From contig NZ_CANLRP010000004.1 of assembly GCF_947493425.1 (NCBI RefSeq), forward strand, positions 1-64,000: a DNA stretch of 64,000 nt, given 5' to 3'. The notes under the pieces are model-generated. The model saw nothing but the letters and a program-made list of their open reading frames with translations. It did not search any database and was not told the origin of the DNA. Position 1 is the first letter of the stretch; each line of letters begins with the position of its first letter. This document shows positions 23,002-31,771 of this stretch, one piece after another. Origin of the DNA: an uncultured Microscilla sp. (GTDB lineage: Bacteria > Bacteroidota > Bacteroidia > Cytophagales > Microscillaceae). A program made the translations under genes and the position numbers.

Positions 23002-24429
23002 TTATACTTTAGTTGCTGGCACCTGGCGTTGGGCTATTTGCACTATATGCTCCAGCAGGTCTTCCAGGTCTTGCGCTGTAGTAGCTGGGTTCGCCAGTGT
23101 TACCCGCAAATAAGTTTCGCCGTTGAGCAAGGCTTGTACTATATAAAATTTACCCTCAGCCAATACTTGTTGCCTAATCAAACTATTTATTTTACTAAGG
23201 TCTTCTTGGGTAGCAGTGTACCTAAAACACACAATATTACAGGCGGGTGGCGTGGCAAGTTCAAACGATGGGTGTTGTTGCAGCAATTGAGCAAAGGTAT
23301 CGCCCAAGTCATAAATAGTATCAATCATTTCTTCCAACAAAGCATCTCCATAATAACTCCAAACAGTAAAAATCTTAAAACCCATTGGAAACTTGGTAGT
23401 TTCGAAGGTACGCTTGGCAAAGTTGAACCACTCTTGCTCTTCGTCGTCGTTCCACAGGTAATGGGCGTTTTGGGCAAAAGTATTGTATGAATCGTTCACA
23501 TCTTTGAACACCAACCCTGTAGCAAGGGCAGGTACCAACAGGGTTTTATGAAAATCCATCACCACCGAATCAGCCCGGTTGATTCCTTGTACTTTGTGGC
23601 GGTGTTTGTCAGAAAAAACTGCCGAAGCCCCATGAGCACCATCTACATGAAACCATACATTATGCTGCCCACAAAAATCGGCTATCGCCTCAAGGTTGTC
23701 ATACGAACCAGTAGCCGTAGAGCAGGCACTCCCCACTACTGCTACTACTTCTTTGCCTTGGGCTATGGCTTGTTCATAATAGCTTTGCAGCAAATCGGTA
23801 CGCAGGCAAAACTGCTCATCTACGGGTATTTTAATAATGCCTGCATCTCCCCACCCCATAATCTTCACGGCGCGTTCTACACAGTAATGCGCTTGCTCAG
23901 ACACCATCAATGCCAATGGCTGTTGGTTGCCCTCTTGCCACACATTGGCTGTTGCTTGTTTGCGCCTGGCAGCAAGTAACGCTGTCAGGTTGGCAAGGGT
24001 ACCTCCCGAAGTCAAAAAACCACCCGCTTTGTCATCAAAACCCATTTTTTGAGTCAAACGTTGCACCACCAGGTGCTCCATAGCTACCGATGATTGCCCC
24101 ATTTCATAAATACCCATTCCATTGTTCAGGAAATCGCTCATCATAGCCGCCAAAGCTGCTATAGGGGCAGTAGTGCTTATTTGGTGCCCCATATACCGTG
24201 GATGGTGTATGTGTATCGAGTCACGCAAAAATTCTTTAAAGTACTCCGATAAACCATTGGCAAAATCATAGTTTTCCCATTTTTCCCGTTGCTTTTCGGG
24301 GGTTTGGTAGTCGTTCACCAATAATTTGTCAGGGTTTTGTTGGGTAGTAGCCAAATACTCCGACAAGGTGTCGATGAGCTCGTAACCAGTGGCTTTAAAA
24401 TCTTCGGGATTGAATGCTTTTTCTATCAT
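23002..24429 (-). CDS. PLP-dependent group II decarboxylase (amino-acid decarboxylase)
   Basis: A 475-residue cytoplasmic enzyme of the glutamate/aromatic/diaminobutyrate decarboxylase family, converting an L-amino acid into an amine and CO2. Visible PLP residues: H181 (SEQAHYC, ring stacking), D263 (HVDGAHG, pyridine N) and K295 (MDFHKTLL, Schiff base). SGGTLANLTALLAAR binds the phosphate. The substrate is not readable; the sequence style is nearest to 2,4-diaminobutyrate or tyrosine-type decarboxylases. Divergent from an Lrp-type regulator 153 bp away, which probably controls it. Confidence 0.92.
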   Translation of the reverse strand: MIEKAFNPEDFKATGYELIDTLSEYLATTQQNPDKLLVNDYQTPEKQREKWENYDFANGLSEYFKEFLRDSIHIHHPRYMGHQISTTAPIAALAAMMSDFLNNGMGIYEMGQSSVAMEHLVVQRLTQKMGFDDKAGGFLTSGGTLANLTALLAARRKQATANVWQEGNQQPLALMVSEQAHYCVERAVKIMGWGDAGIIKIPVDEQFCLRTDLLQSYYEQAIAQGKEVVAVVGSACSTATGSYDNLEAIADFCGQHNVWFHVDGAHGASAVFSDKHRHKVQGINRADSVVMDFHKTLLVPALATGLVFKDVNDSYNTFAQNAHYLWNDDEEQEWFNFAKRTFETTKFPMGFKIFTVWSYYGDALLEEMIDTIYDLGDTFAQLLQQHPSFELATPPACNIVCFRYTATQEDLSKINSLIRQQVLAEGKFYIVQALLNGETYLRVTLANPATTAQDLEDLLEHIVQIAQRQVPATKV

Positions 24430-24582
24430 GGTTTATCATATTAATTCACTGCAAAATTACACATCCCAGTCTTTTTAACTAAGTAAATTTTAAAATGAAG
24501 AAAATATTCCTGTATAGTGTATATATCTCAGGATTTAGTTTGATATATTCCTACTTCATCATCATTTAAAGGAAAAATTACT

Positions 24583-25059
24583 ATGCTCAATATAGACACC
24601 ATAGACAAAGAGATACTTGGCTACCTGCAACAAGACGCCAAAATGAATATCAAAGAGTTAGCCGACAAGCTCAAAATGACCAAAACACCCGTATATGAAC
24701 GCATCAAACGTTTGGAAAAAGAAGGGTACATTTCGGGTTATGTAGCACTGCTCAACAAGAAAAAACTCGATTTGCCACTCATTGTTTTTTGCGAAGTAAC
24801 CCTCACCAGTCAGCAAATAGAATTTATTGAAGCTTTTAGCAATGCTATCAAAGAAATTCCCGAAATAGTAGAATGTTATTTATTAGGTGGGGTGTTTGAC
24901 TATCTGATCAAGATTGTAGTACCAGACTTAGATAACTACTACAGCTTTGCGTCACGTCATTTGGCAAGTCTACCCAATGTAAGTAAAATACAAAGCTTGT
25001 TTGTTTTGAATGAAATAAAGTACTCTACTGCCCTTCCACTTAGCAACAATAAGTCTTAA
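24583..25059 (+). CDS. Lrp/AsnC family transcriptional regulator
   Basis: A 158-residue regulator: N-terminal winged helix-turn-helix (DKEILGYLQQDAKMNIKELA, then MTKTPVYERIKRLEKEGYI, residues 5-50) and a C-terminal RAM/ligand domain (about 65-150, with VVPDLDNYYSFASRHLASLP). Members form octamers and bind amino acids. AAAGGA lies 9 bp before the start. Its position divergent from the amino-acid decarboxylase suggests local control in response to the substrate; this is inference. Confidence 0.93.
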   Translation: MLNIDTIDKEILGYLQQDAKMNIKELADKLKMTKTPVYERIKRLEKEGYISGYVALLNKKKLDLPLIVFCEVTLTSQQIEFIEAFSNAIKEIPEIVECYLLGGVFDYLIKIVVPDLDNYYSFASRHLASLPNVSKIQSLFVLNEIKYSTALPLSNNKS

Positions 25060-25387
25060 TTAGGCATAAAAGGTACTCAATCATAAAAAAGAATTAGGGT
25101 AAGGCAATGCTTGGCGAAACAGGAGGCACTACAGGATACAAATTAACTTTTCCTTCACTTTAGGGCAAAGAAAAATCCTATACCCTAAAATAGAGTAAGG
25201 ATTCCAAAGGTTAATTGAAAAACTGATTAATTGTATTTTTGAGATTGTTATTACCCCATATAAGTACATTTGTATAGATAGGTATGGGGTAATGTATAAA
25301 TATTTTTGATTGATTAGTAAAGTTTTTCTTACTTACGTAAGATGTTCAGAAAAAGTTTGACAATATTTCTTTTTTTTTCAACGTTTA
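25060..25387. other. Intergenic region without visible genes
   Basis: AT-rich DNA between the Lrp-type gene and the 3' end of the protease gene. I see no hairpin terminator with a T run and no open frame worth reporting. Confidence 0.4.
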
Positions 25388-26539
25388 TTAAAAATTTTTG
25401 TCGCTATTGTACACCTTCACTACAAACACAAATTTTCGCAATTTATTTACTTGCTGAGGGCGTTGCAAATACTGTAAATAGTTTGCCGCAGGCTTGATCA
25501 GTGGCTTTCGTAGAGAATCGGTTACCTCAAGGTTGGTTGCCACCGAATCCATCATACTTGCCAGGTACCTTGCCTTGATAGCAAAGGTAGCCCCTTCCAT
25601 CTTTTTGTCCTTTCCGGTAATAAGCCCCACCAGGTTACCACGGGCATCCATTACAGGAGCTCCACTGTTGCCAGGGTTTACAGGAATAGAAATTTGATAA
25701 GACGCCGGATTGCCCTGATACCCTGTTTGAGCACTTATAGTGCCCTCACCATAGACAATATCTTCGCGCGGATACGCCAATGTATATACTCTCTCGGCCA
25801 ATTTGGCTTGTTCAGTACGTAAACTAAACGGCAACTGTCCAAACGTAGTAAAGTTAGTATCAATCACCCGCAAAATGGCCAAGTCCTTTGCTTCATCTCC
25901 ATACACTGCCTTCACCTTCAGACGCATCAGGCTAGAATCTTTCCTGGTTTCTATGTAAATAGAATCTGCATCTTTTACTACATGGTAATTGGTCACCAAA
26001 AATCCAGTAGGTGATATCACCAATGCAGTAGCTCCGGTACTTTTTACCTTGCCAATAATGGCTTTTTTGCTGGCTATTTCCAACTTATTGGTTTTTGCCT
26101 CTATGTTTTTTTGCTTGCGTTTGACTACCTTTAGTTCACGATTGAGTTGCAAATAATTGGTAGACTGTTTTTCTTCTACAGAACGAACTTGCTTAAGGTT
26201 AAAAAAAGTGTTGCCCAGAAAAATAATGGTGACCGAAGCAGCTACCGCCACTATGCTTTGGTATTTATGCCACAAGCTCTTTATTCTGGCTTTGGTTTTG
26301 ATTGCACGGCTTTTTTCTTCTACATCAAACAGTTCGCTATGAATGGCACTCATCTTTGCCTTCATTTCTTCTCGATATCGTACCTTTTCCAGGTTCTCTA
26401 TCAAAATCCGGTGTTCTTCTACTTCCTGAGCCAAATTACTATCAGCTGCAATTTGTTGCTCAAAATCAATCAATTCATTTCCCTCGAGTTGTCCTTCAAG
26501 GTAACGTTCTATGGTGGTATACTTTTGCACTATATCCAT
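25388..26539 (-). CDS. Anti-sigma-like membrane protein fused to a periplasmic trypsin-like protease
   Basis: A 383-residue protein. Residues 1-90 are cytoplasmic and resemble FecR/RsbA-type anti-sigma N-termini (YLEGQLEGNELIDFEQQIAA), followed by TM 95-112 and a coiled stalk. The periplasmic part (165-345) is a trypsin-like serine protease of the HtrA/DegP kind: H186 in TNYHVV, D219 in KDLAIL, S292 in NPGNSGAPV. No PDZ domain is present. The gene follows an ECF sigma gene on the same strand with an 82-bp gap. The layout suggests a sigma regulator whose sensing part is itself a protease, which is inference. Confidence 0.88.
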   Translation of the reverse strand: MDIVQKYTTIERYLEGQLEGNELIDFEQQIAADSNLAQEVEEHRILIENLEKVRYREEMKAKMSAIHSELFDVEEKSRAIKTKARIKSLWHKYQSIVAVAASVTIIFLGNTFFNLKQVRSVEEKQSTNYLQLNRELKVVKRKQKNIEAKTNKLEIASKKAIIGKVKSTGATALVISPTGFLVTNYHVVKDADSIYIETRKDSSLMRLKVKAVYGDEAKDLAILRVIDTNFTTFGQLPFSLRTEQAKLAERVYTLAYPREDIVYGEGTISAQTGYQGNPASYQISIPVNPGNSGAPVMDARGNLVGLITGKDKKMEGATFAIKARYLASMMDSVATNLEVTDSLRKPLIKPAANYLQYLQRPQQVNKLRKFVFVVKVYNSDKNF

Positions 26540-26621
26540 GGCAGTTCTCTTTCTTTGTTAAAGCCAGCATTTATTTGGGTTTATGTTATTATACTATCAT
26601 CAAGCTCACAATGCCAGGTGT

Positions 26622-27194
26622 TTATTCCTGTACATTGTATTCTTTAAAAAATATTTTCTTCAATCGCATCATGCACTTATACTTCTGGTTTTTGGCGTTG
26701 GCCGTATTGGTATACCCCATTTTAGAAGTAATTTGCTGCATTGACATTTTTTTGATATAAAAATCCTCCAGTATGGTTTTACAGGGCTCGCCCAACTGAA
26801 TCATAGACTCGGTCATCATTTGGTATTGTTCCTCCTGTTCGTTCATTGCTTCTGCTTCGTCTTCAAACGGCAAAAACTCTTCATAATCATTGATTTTACC
26901 CCCATACTTATTTTTTTCAGCCAGCCTTTTTAGCCATAACCTTCGACAAACAGAATAGAGGAAAGTTTTGATCTTACAAGTGAGTTCAAAGTCAGCTTCT
27001 TTCAATCTTTCATACAATACAATCACGCCTTCCTGATAAATATCTTTTGCTTCTTGTTCGGTGCCGCTGTTGCTGGTCACAAAGTGAAGAATCATAGAAT
27101 AATAAGCTTTGTAAATATATTTAAGCGCTTGGTGACTGTCTTGCTTGATTCCTGCAATTAAGCTTTCTTCGGAGTACTCTTTTTTCAACTTCAT
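26622..27194 (-). CDS. ECF-type RNA polymerase sigma factor
   Basis: A 190-residue sigma-70 family protein. Region 2 (about 25-95) has the -10 recognition helix style ...EAKDIYQEGVIVLYERL...FLYSVCRRLWL; region 4 (about 125-185) has LGEPCKTILEDFYIKKMSMQ, cut here at 20 residues, followed by QITSKMGYTNTANAKNQKYK. No region 1 or 3, as in ECF factors. Upstream partner of the anti-sigma/protease gene in the same direction. Confidence 0.9.
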   Translation of the reverse strand: MKLKKEYSEESLIAGIKQDSHQALKYIYKAYYSMILHFVTSNSGTEQEAKDIYQEGVIVLYERLKEADFELTCKIKTFLYSVCRRLWLKRLAEKNKYGGKINDYEEFLPFEDEAEAMNEQEEQYQMMTESMIQLGEPCKTILEDFYIKKMSMQQITSKMGYTNTANAKNQKYKCMMRLKKIFFKEYNVQE

Positions 27195-27546
27195 TGAGTG
27201 CTCTTTTTAAGTGTATATTGGGTAAGTTTATTAAATGAGGTTTTAAAACAAATGTACGTATTATAGTGTGGAAAAGTGCATTTTTTTTACAAAGTAGCAT
27301 AATTAGCTATACGCATCCTATACAATTACTCCTCCTTATATACGCTCATGCTTTGTTGTATTGCCCTGGCTATATATACTGCCCACCCAAACACTTGTTG
27401 CTTTTACCGACAAGATTTGCTTTGTAGCATTAATAAAAAAAGCCTAGGTAAGTAACCCTGTTTTATTTTTTTTTTGCGCTTGGGTTACCTCTTTTATTTT
27501 GCGGTATAAAGGGACAAATCTAAAAACACTTTTAACATTAAATACA

Positions 27547-27789
27547 ATGAAAAAAATCATCTTAATGAGCGCATTTTGCCTGGCAATCGGCTTGACTGCA
27601 TGTGGCGGCGACAAAGGGGGTAAAACTAATGAAACAGATACTACCTCAGTAGAAACAAAAGATACAAGCAATACCAATACTGACACGTCGGTAGATACTG
27701 GTCAAAATACTACCTCTGGTGACACTACCAACACCACTGACAGTACTGCCACTGATACTACTAAAAAAGAAACTAAAAGTGGTGAATAA
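27547..27789 (+). CDS. Small Thr/Asp-rich lipoprotein
   Basis: An 80-residue protein with a lipoprotein signal (MKKIILMSAFCLAIGLTACG; lipobox LTAC, Cys at 19) and a low-complexity tail of Thr, Asp, Ser and Asn. ATG 27547 is chosen because the signal peptide starts there. The function is unknown; such tails are often surface-exposed spacers. A strong terminator follows at once. Confidence 0.75.
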   Translation: MKKIILMSAFCLAIGLTACGGDKGGKTNETDTTSVETKDTSNTNTDTSVDTGQNTTSGDTTNTTDSTATDTTKKETKSGE

Positions 27790-27823
27790 CTTTTTTCACC
27801 AAATCTAAAACTACACATTGGAG

Positions 27824-27855
27824 CATGGTGTGTCGCTGACACACCATACTTTTTA
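27824..27855 (+). terminator. Terminator after the small lipoprotein gene
   Basis: Hairpin ATGGTGTGTC / GACACACCAT with a short loop, followed by ACTTTTTAC. Confidence 0.8.
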
Positions 27856-27981
27856 CTTATCTAAAACAAACAATATCTGCCCTACAACCACTACCAGCAA
27901 ACATACTACTTAACTATATCAAATACTTCATCTAAGTTGGGGAGCTAATCGTTGCCCACATCACTTTACTCAATAAATACT

Positions 27982-29637
27982 ATGAAAACCAACTACTTAA
28001 CTCCCTTGCAATGGGGAAAACGGACACTTATGGCCTTTAGTTTGCTGCTCGCGCTTTATGCCTGTAACAGCAACCACGAAAAGACCAGCGAAACAAGTGA
28101 CACTCCACCTCCTAACAACGTGGCAGCTACAAAAACAAATAAAAAACGAAATATAAGGGATTATAAAGACCAAAGAGGAGCAGCACCCCCTACTAGTAGT
28201 TTAGCCGAAGATGCCCCGCCGCCAAAAAATTTGGAGAAAAAACCTGTTAACGACAATACATTTCTATCAGTCAAAACGGCTCCTCTTTCTACCTTTTCTA
28301 TAGATGTAGACAACGCTAGCTACAGTCGAGCGCGTAAATCTATCAACAATGGGCAATTGCCCAATGTTGGTAGTGTAAGGGTAGAAGAGTTTATTAACTA
28401 CTTCAAGTATCAGTACAAACAACCCAAAGGAAAGCACCCATTTTCGGTCAATACAGAAGTAGCAAAATGCCCCTGGAATCCTAAAAACCACTTGGTACAT
28501 ATTGGTTTACAAGGCAAACGATTAGACAACAGAAAGTTGAAACCAAGCAACCTGGTATTTTTGATTGATGTGTCTGGTTCTATGAATGCTCCTGACAAAC
28601 TACCACTCTTGCGTAAGGCTTTTAAAATGCTGGTAAATAACCTGGGCGAAGAAGATCGAGTAGCCATAGTAGCATACGCCGGCAACGCTGGCTTAGTGTT
28701 GCCTGCTACTCAAGGGACTGACAAACAAAAAATAATGGAGGCCTTAGACAGGCTTCAGCTTGGAGGTTCTACGGCTGGCGGAGCGGGCATCAAACTAGCG
28801 TATAAAATAGCTAAACAAAACTTCATCAAAGAAGGTAACAACCGGATTATTTTGGCAACTGACGGTGACTTTAACGTGGGGGCATCGTCAGACCAGGCAA
28901 TGCAAAGCTTGATTGAGGAGAAAAGAAAAGAGGGGGTGTTTATTACTGTTTTGGGGCTGGGTATGGGCAATTACCGCGACTCTAAAATGGAAATTATTGC
29001 CGATAAAGGCAATGGCAACTACTATTACCTTGACAACCTCAATGAGGCTTACAAAGTATTTGGCAAAGACCTGAAAGGCACTTTGTTTACTATAGCTAAA
29101 GATGTAAAAATTCAAGTAGAGTTTAATCCCTCTATAGTCAAGTCATACCGTTTGATTGGTTATGAAAACCGCTTGCTTGCCAACCGAGACTTTAGAGATG
29201 ACACCAAAGATGCCGGAGAAATAGGCGCAGGGCATACTGTCACTGCCTTGTATGAGGTGACACTGCACAGCAACCCACAAACTGTAGCGGTAGATCAAGA
29301 TCAAATTCCGGCTAACTTTCAAGCTACCCAATTCAACAATCAACAATTAATGAATGTGCGACTAAGGTACAAAAAACCTGAAGGCAATACAGGCATAGAA
29401 ACCAACCAAATCATCACTACTAATCATCAGTCGGTAGATGAAACCTCAAATAATTTTCGTTTTTCGGCTGCGGTGGCCTCATTTGGTATGCTGCTCAAAA
29501 ACTCACAGCACAAGGGTTCAAGCACGTTTCAAACCGTGTTGACATTGGCAAAAGGGGCAAAAGGCAAAGATAAGAATCAGTATCGAGTTGAATTTATAGA
29601 TTTGGTGCAAAAAGCTTCGCAAATAACTACTCAATAA
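27982..29637 (+). CDS. VWA-domain lipoprotein (YfbK-like, with VWF_N and DUF3520 parts)
   Basis: A 551-residue envelope protein. It has a lipoprotein signal with lipobox LYAC, a Pro/Lys-rich linker, an N-terminal von Willebrand-associated region (PLSTFSIDVDNASYSRARKS, about 95-170), a VWA domain (about 185-365) with MIDAS DVSGSM at 196-201, and a C-terminal DUF3520-type region. VWA domains bind protein partners through a metal. ATG 27982 matches the signal peptide; the in-frame start at 27952 would put ten residues before it. No substrate can be named. Confidence 0.88.
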   Translation: MKTNYLTPLQWGKRTLMAFSLLLALYACNSNHEKTSETSDTPPPNNVAATKTNKKRNIRDYKDQRGAAPPTSSLAEDAPPPKNLEKKPVNDNTFLSVKTAPLSTFSIDVDNASYSRARKSINNGQLPNVGSVRVEEFINYFKYQYKQPKGKHPFSVNTEVAKCPWNPKNHLVHIGLQGKRLDNRKLKPSNLVFLIDVSGSMNAPDKLPLLRKAFKMLVNNLGEEDRVAIVAYAGNAGLVLPATQGTDKQKIMEALDRLQLGGSTAGGAGIKLAYKIAKQNFIKEGNNRIILATDGDFNVGASSDQAMQSLIEEKRKEGVFITVLGLGMGNYRDSKMEIIADKGNGNYYYLDNLNEAYKVFGKDLKGTLFTIAKDVKIQVEFNPSIVKSYRLIGYENRLLANRDFRDDTKDAGEIGAGHTVTALYEVTLHSNPQTVAVDQDQIPANFQATQFNNQQLMNVRLRYKKPEGNTGIETNQIITTNHQSVDETSNNFRFSAAVASFGMLLKNSQHKGSSTFQTVLTLAKGAKGKDKNQYRVEFIDLVQKASQITTQ

Positions 29638-29663
29638 TACAACTACTAATATCTGACTAACTT

Positions 29664-29698
29664 GAAAGGCAGGGTGTATTTTTCATGCTGCCTTTTTT
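29664..29698. terminator. Bidirectional terminator after the VWA gene
   Basis: Hairpin AAAGGCAGGGTG / CATGCTGCCTTTTTT between convergent genes. Confidence 0.8.
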
Positions 29699-29719
29699 AT
29701 TCAAAAAGACTTGAGACAG

Positions 29720-31381
29720 TTACATGTTCCTAATGAAATCTACCAGGCTATCGTTACGGCTCAGCTCTAGTTTTTTACGCAAACGATAACGGGCTACTTT
29801 TACACTGTCGGGAGAGATGCCCATAATGGCGGCTATTTCTTTAGAAGCAAAATTTAAGCGCAACAAAGAACATAAGCGTATTTCGCTGGGGCTAATATTG
29901 GGATAACGCTTTTGTAGTTTATCAAAAAAACCTTCGTGCACTTGTTCAAAAGCTATCTTAAAGTCTTGCCAGTCACGGTCAAGGTTAAAGCTATAATTAA
30001 TCAAATGAATAAGTTTAGAAAGGCCTTTGCTTTCTTTGTCTGATATGTCGTCTACTGCCTCTTCGATAGAGTCTTTGAGCTCAGTCAAGATATTGTTCTT
30101 TTGAATAATGTGCAACGCATACGTAGTTAGCTCTCTATTTTTAAACTTAAGGTCTTGTTCAGCATTTTTCAACTCTGCCTGAATGAGTTCTTCTTTGGTT
30201 TTAAATATTTCTTTGTTTTTGCGGTTACGCAAACGCTGACGACTCACTATAAAAAAGGCCATAGTAAGTATCAACAATAAACCTATAAGTATAGAGCGTT
30301 GGCTACTTATTTCTTTGTCTTTTTGTACAATTTCGCTTTTTCTTAAAGCCAGTTCTTTTTCCTTCTTTTCAGTTTCGTATTTGGTTTCTATTTCGGCTAT
30401 TTGACGACTTTTCTCAATGTTAAAAAGGCTGTCTTTAAGGGCATAATGTTTTTTATAATATTTCAGTGCTTTATCTGCCACCCCCTTGGCCTCATACAGT
30501 TGGGCGTATACCTCATACACTTCTTTTTCCTCTTCTTTGGCTGTTACCTTTTCTGCCATTGTCAAGGCTTCCTGAAGCACTTCTTCGGCTTTGTCATAGT
30601 TTTTCAGTTTTACATGTACCGACCCCACATTAGACAAAGTAGTGGCCATTCCTCTGGGGCTACCTTTGATCTCACGCTCTATAGCAAGCGACTTGTTATA
30701 AAACTCAAGGGCTTTTTTATAGTCTCCTTCCGACTCATAAGTATCGCCTATATTATTCAAGGCTTTTGATTCGCCAGAACGCTTCTTGAGCTCTTTGTAA
30801 CCTTTCAAAGCTTTTTCGAACATACTACGAGCTTCGCCGTGTTTATTTTGCCAGGAGTAAGTCAGGCCTATGTTGTTTTGCAAGCGGTTGGCCAATGCTT
30901 TGTTGTTTAGCTTTTTCGATAATTGAAGTGCTTTGTTATAATAAGTTCTTGCTTTGTCGAAGTTTTTGATATTGAGCAAAAACACTGTGGCCAGTAGGTT
31001 AAATGATGATGCCAGTTGTACTTCATTGCCTAATTTCTCGTTTATTTTTACTGACTCAACCAGCGGTTTAATGGCTTCTTGCCCATTGCCATTTCTATAA
31101 TAAGCCAACCCCATCACATGGTATGCTCTACCCACGCCTGCCGGGTATTTTACTTTCTTGGCAAGGTCAATAGATTGATTACAATAATTTCTTGCTTTTT
31201 GAGGGTCTACTCTTGTAAGCAGGTAGGCGATTCTATTCAATAAATCTACCTGGGCAGAATCTACAGAACCTTTATTTTTTTTAAGAACAATTAGCAAACT
31301 ATCGACCTCCTTGTTTTGGGCTGATAAACTGTGGGAAGTGATAGCAAATAAAAAACATATTAAAGATATAGTATACTTCAT
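29720..31381 (-). CDS. TPR sensor with one TM segment and a cytoplasmic LuxR-like HTH
   Basis: A 553-residue protein: signal peptide (MKYTISLICFLFAITSHSLS, ending SAQ), six to eight TPR motifs (about 30-320; for example AKALKGYKELKKRSGESKAL-type repeats), a coiled coil, TM about 363-380 (ILIGLLLILTMAFFIVS), another coiled coil, and a C-terminal helix-turn-helix (NFASKEIAAIMGISPDSVKV). The TPRs would lie outside the inner membrane and the DNA-binding part inside, a one-component sensor. The start 31381 is chosen for the signal peptide; longer frames add 16 residues. Similar proteins are common in Bacteroidota. Target genes are unknown. Confidence 0.88.
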   Translation of the reverse strand: MKYTISLICFLFAITSHSLSAQNKEVDSLLIVLKKNKGSVDSAQVDLLNRIAYLLTRVDPQKARNYCNQSIDLAKKVKYPAGVGRAYHVMGLAYYRNGNGQEAIKPLVESVKINEKLGNEVQLASSFNLLATVFLLNIKNFDKARTYYNKALQLSKKLNNKALANRLQNNIGLTYSWQNKHGEARSMFEKALKGYKELKKRSGESKALNNIGDTYESEGDYKKALEFYNKSLAIEREIKGSPRGMATTLSNVGSVHVKLKNYDKAEEVLQEALTMAEKVTAKEEEKEVYEVYAQLYEAKGVADKALKYYKKHYALKDSLFNIEKSRQIAEIETKYETEKKEKELALRKSEIVQKDKEISSQRSILIGLLLILTMAFFIVSRQRLRNRKNKEIFKTKEELIQAELKNAEQDLKFKNRELTTYALHIIQKNNILTELKDSIEEAVDDISDKESKGLSKLIHLINYSFNLDRDWQDFKIAFEQVHEGFFDKLQKRYPNISPSEIRLCSLLRLNFASKEIAAIMGISPDSVKVARYRLRKKLELSRNDSLVDFIRNM

Positions 31382-31705
31382 AATTGGCTTTAATGAGGAT
31401 CTCAAACTCATCAATTTATTATAAATCAATTGAAAATCACCTAGTATAGTTAGGCATAAATCGCACTGCCATTGTTTGAGAGTTACCTCTTAACGTATCG
31501 AATATTTTGTTTGGCAAATATAAAAATTTACCCAAGATAAAATTGGTTTTTATAAAAAAGCATCGTTCTAAGGCGTAATTATTTATGGTATTTGATTCAT
31601 ACACACCCATCAAATCCACAAAAATGAAGCGTTGTTTTTTATCAGGTTTTATTATTTCCAAACAAGCAGTCACAAGTTATGTAAAATCGCTATTTATCAC
31701 AATAA
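31382..31705. other. Intergenic region between the TPR-HTH gene and its neighbour
   Basis: AT-rich. A 78-codon minus-strand frame (31437-31673) has no known features or supporting context and is not called. Confidence 0.4.
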
Positions 31706-31742
31706 AAAAGGCTAAAAATCCCAGTGGATTTTTAGCCTTAAA
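31706..31742 (-). terminator. Terminator of the large T9SS cargo gene
   Basis: Hairpin AAGGCTAAAAATCC / GGATTTTTAGCCTT with a 4-nt loop; on the minus strand it is followed by TTTTTTATT. Confidence 0.9.
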
Positions 31743-31771
31743 TATTTAATTATGCATTAAAACCTGACAAG

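Noticed and set aside
31437-31673. 78-codon minus-strand frame upstream of the TPR-HTH gene
   Set aside because: AT-rich, no family features, no supporting context.
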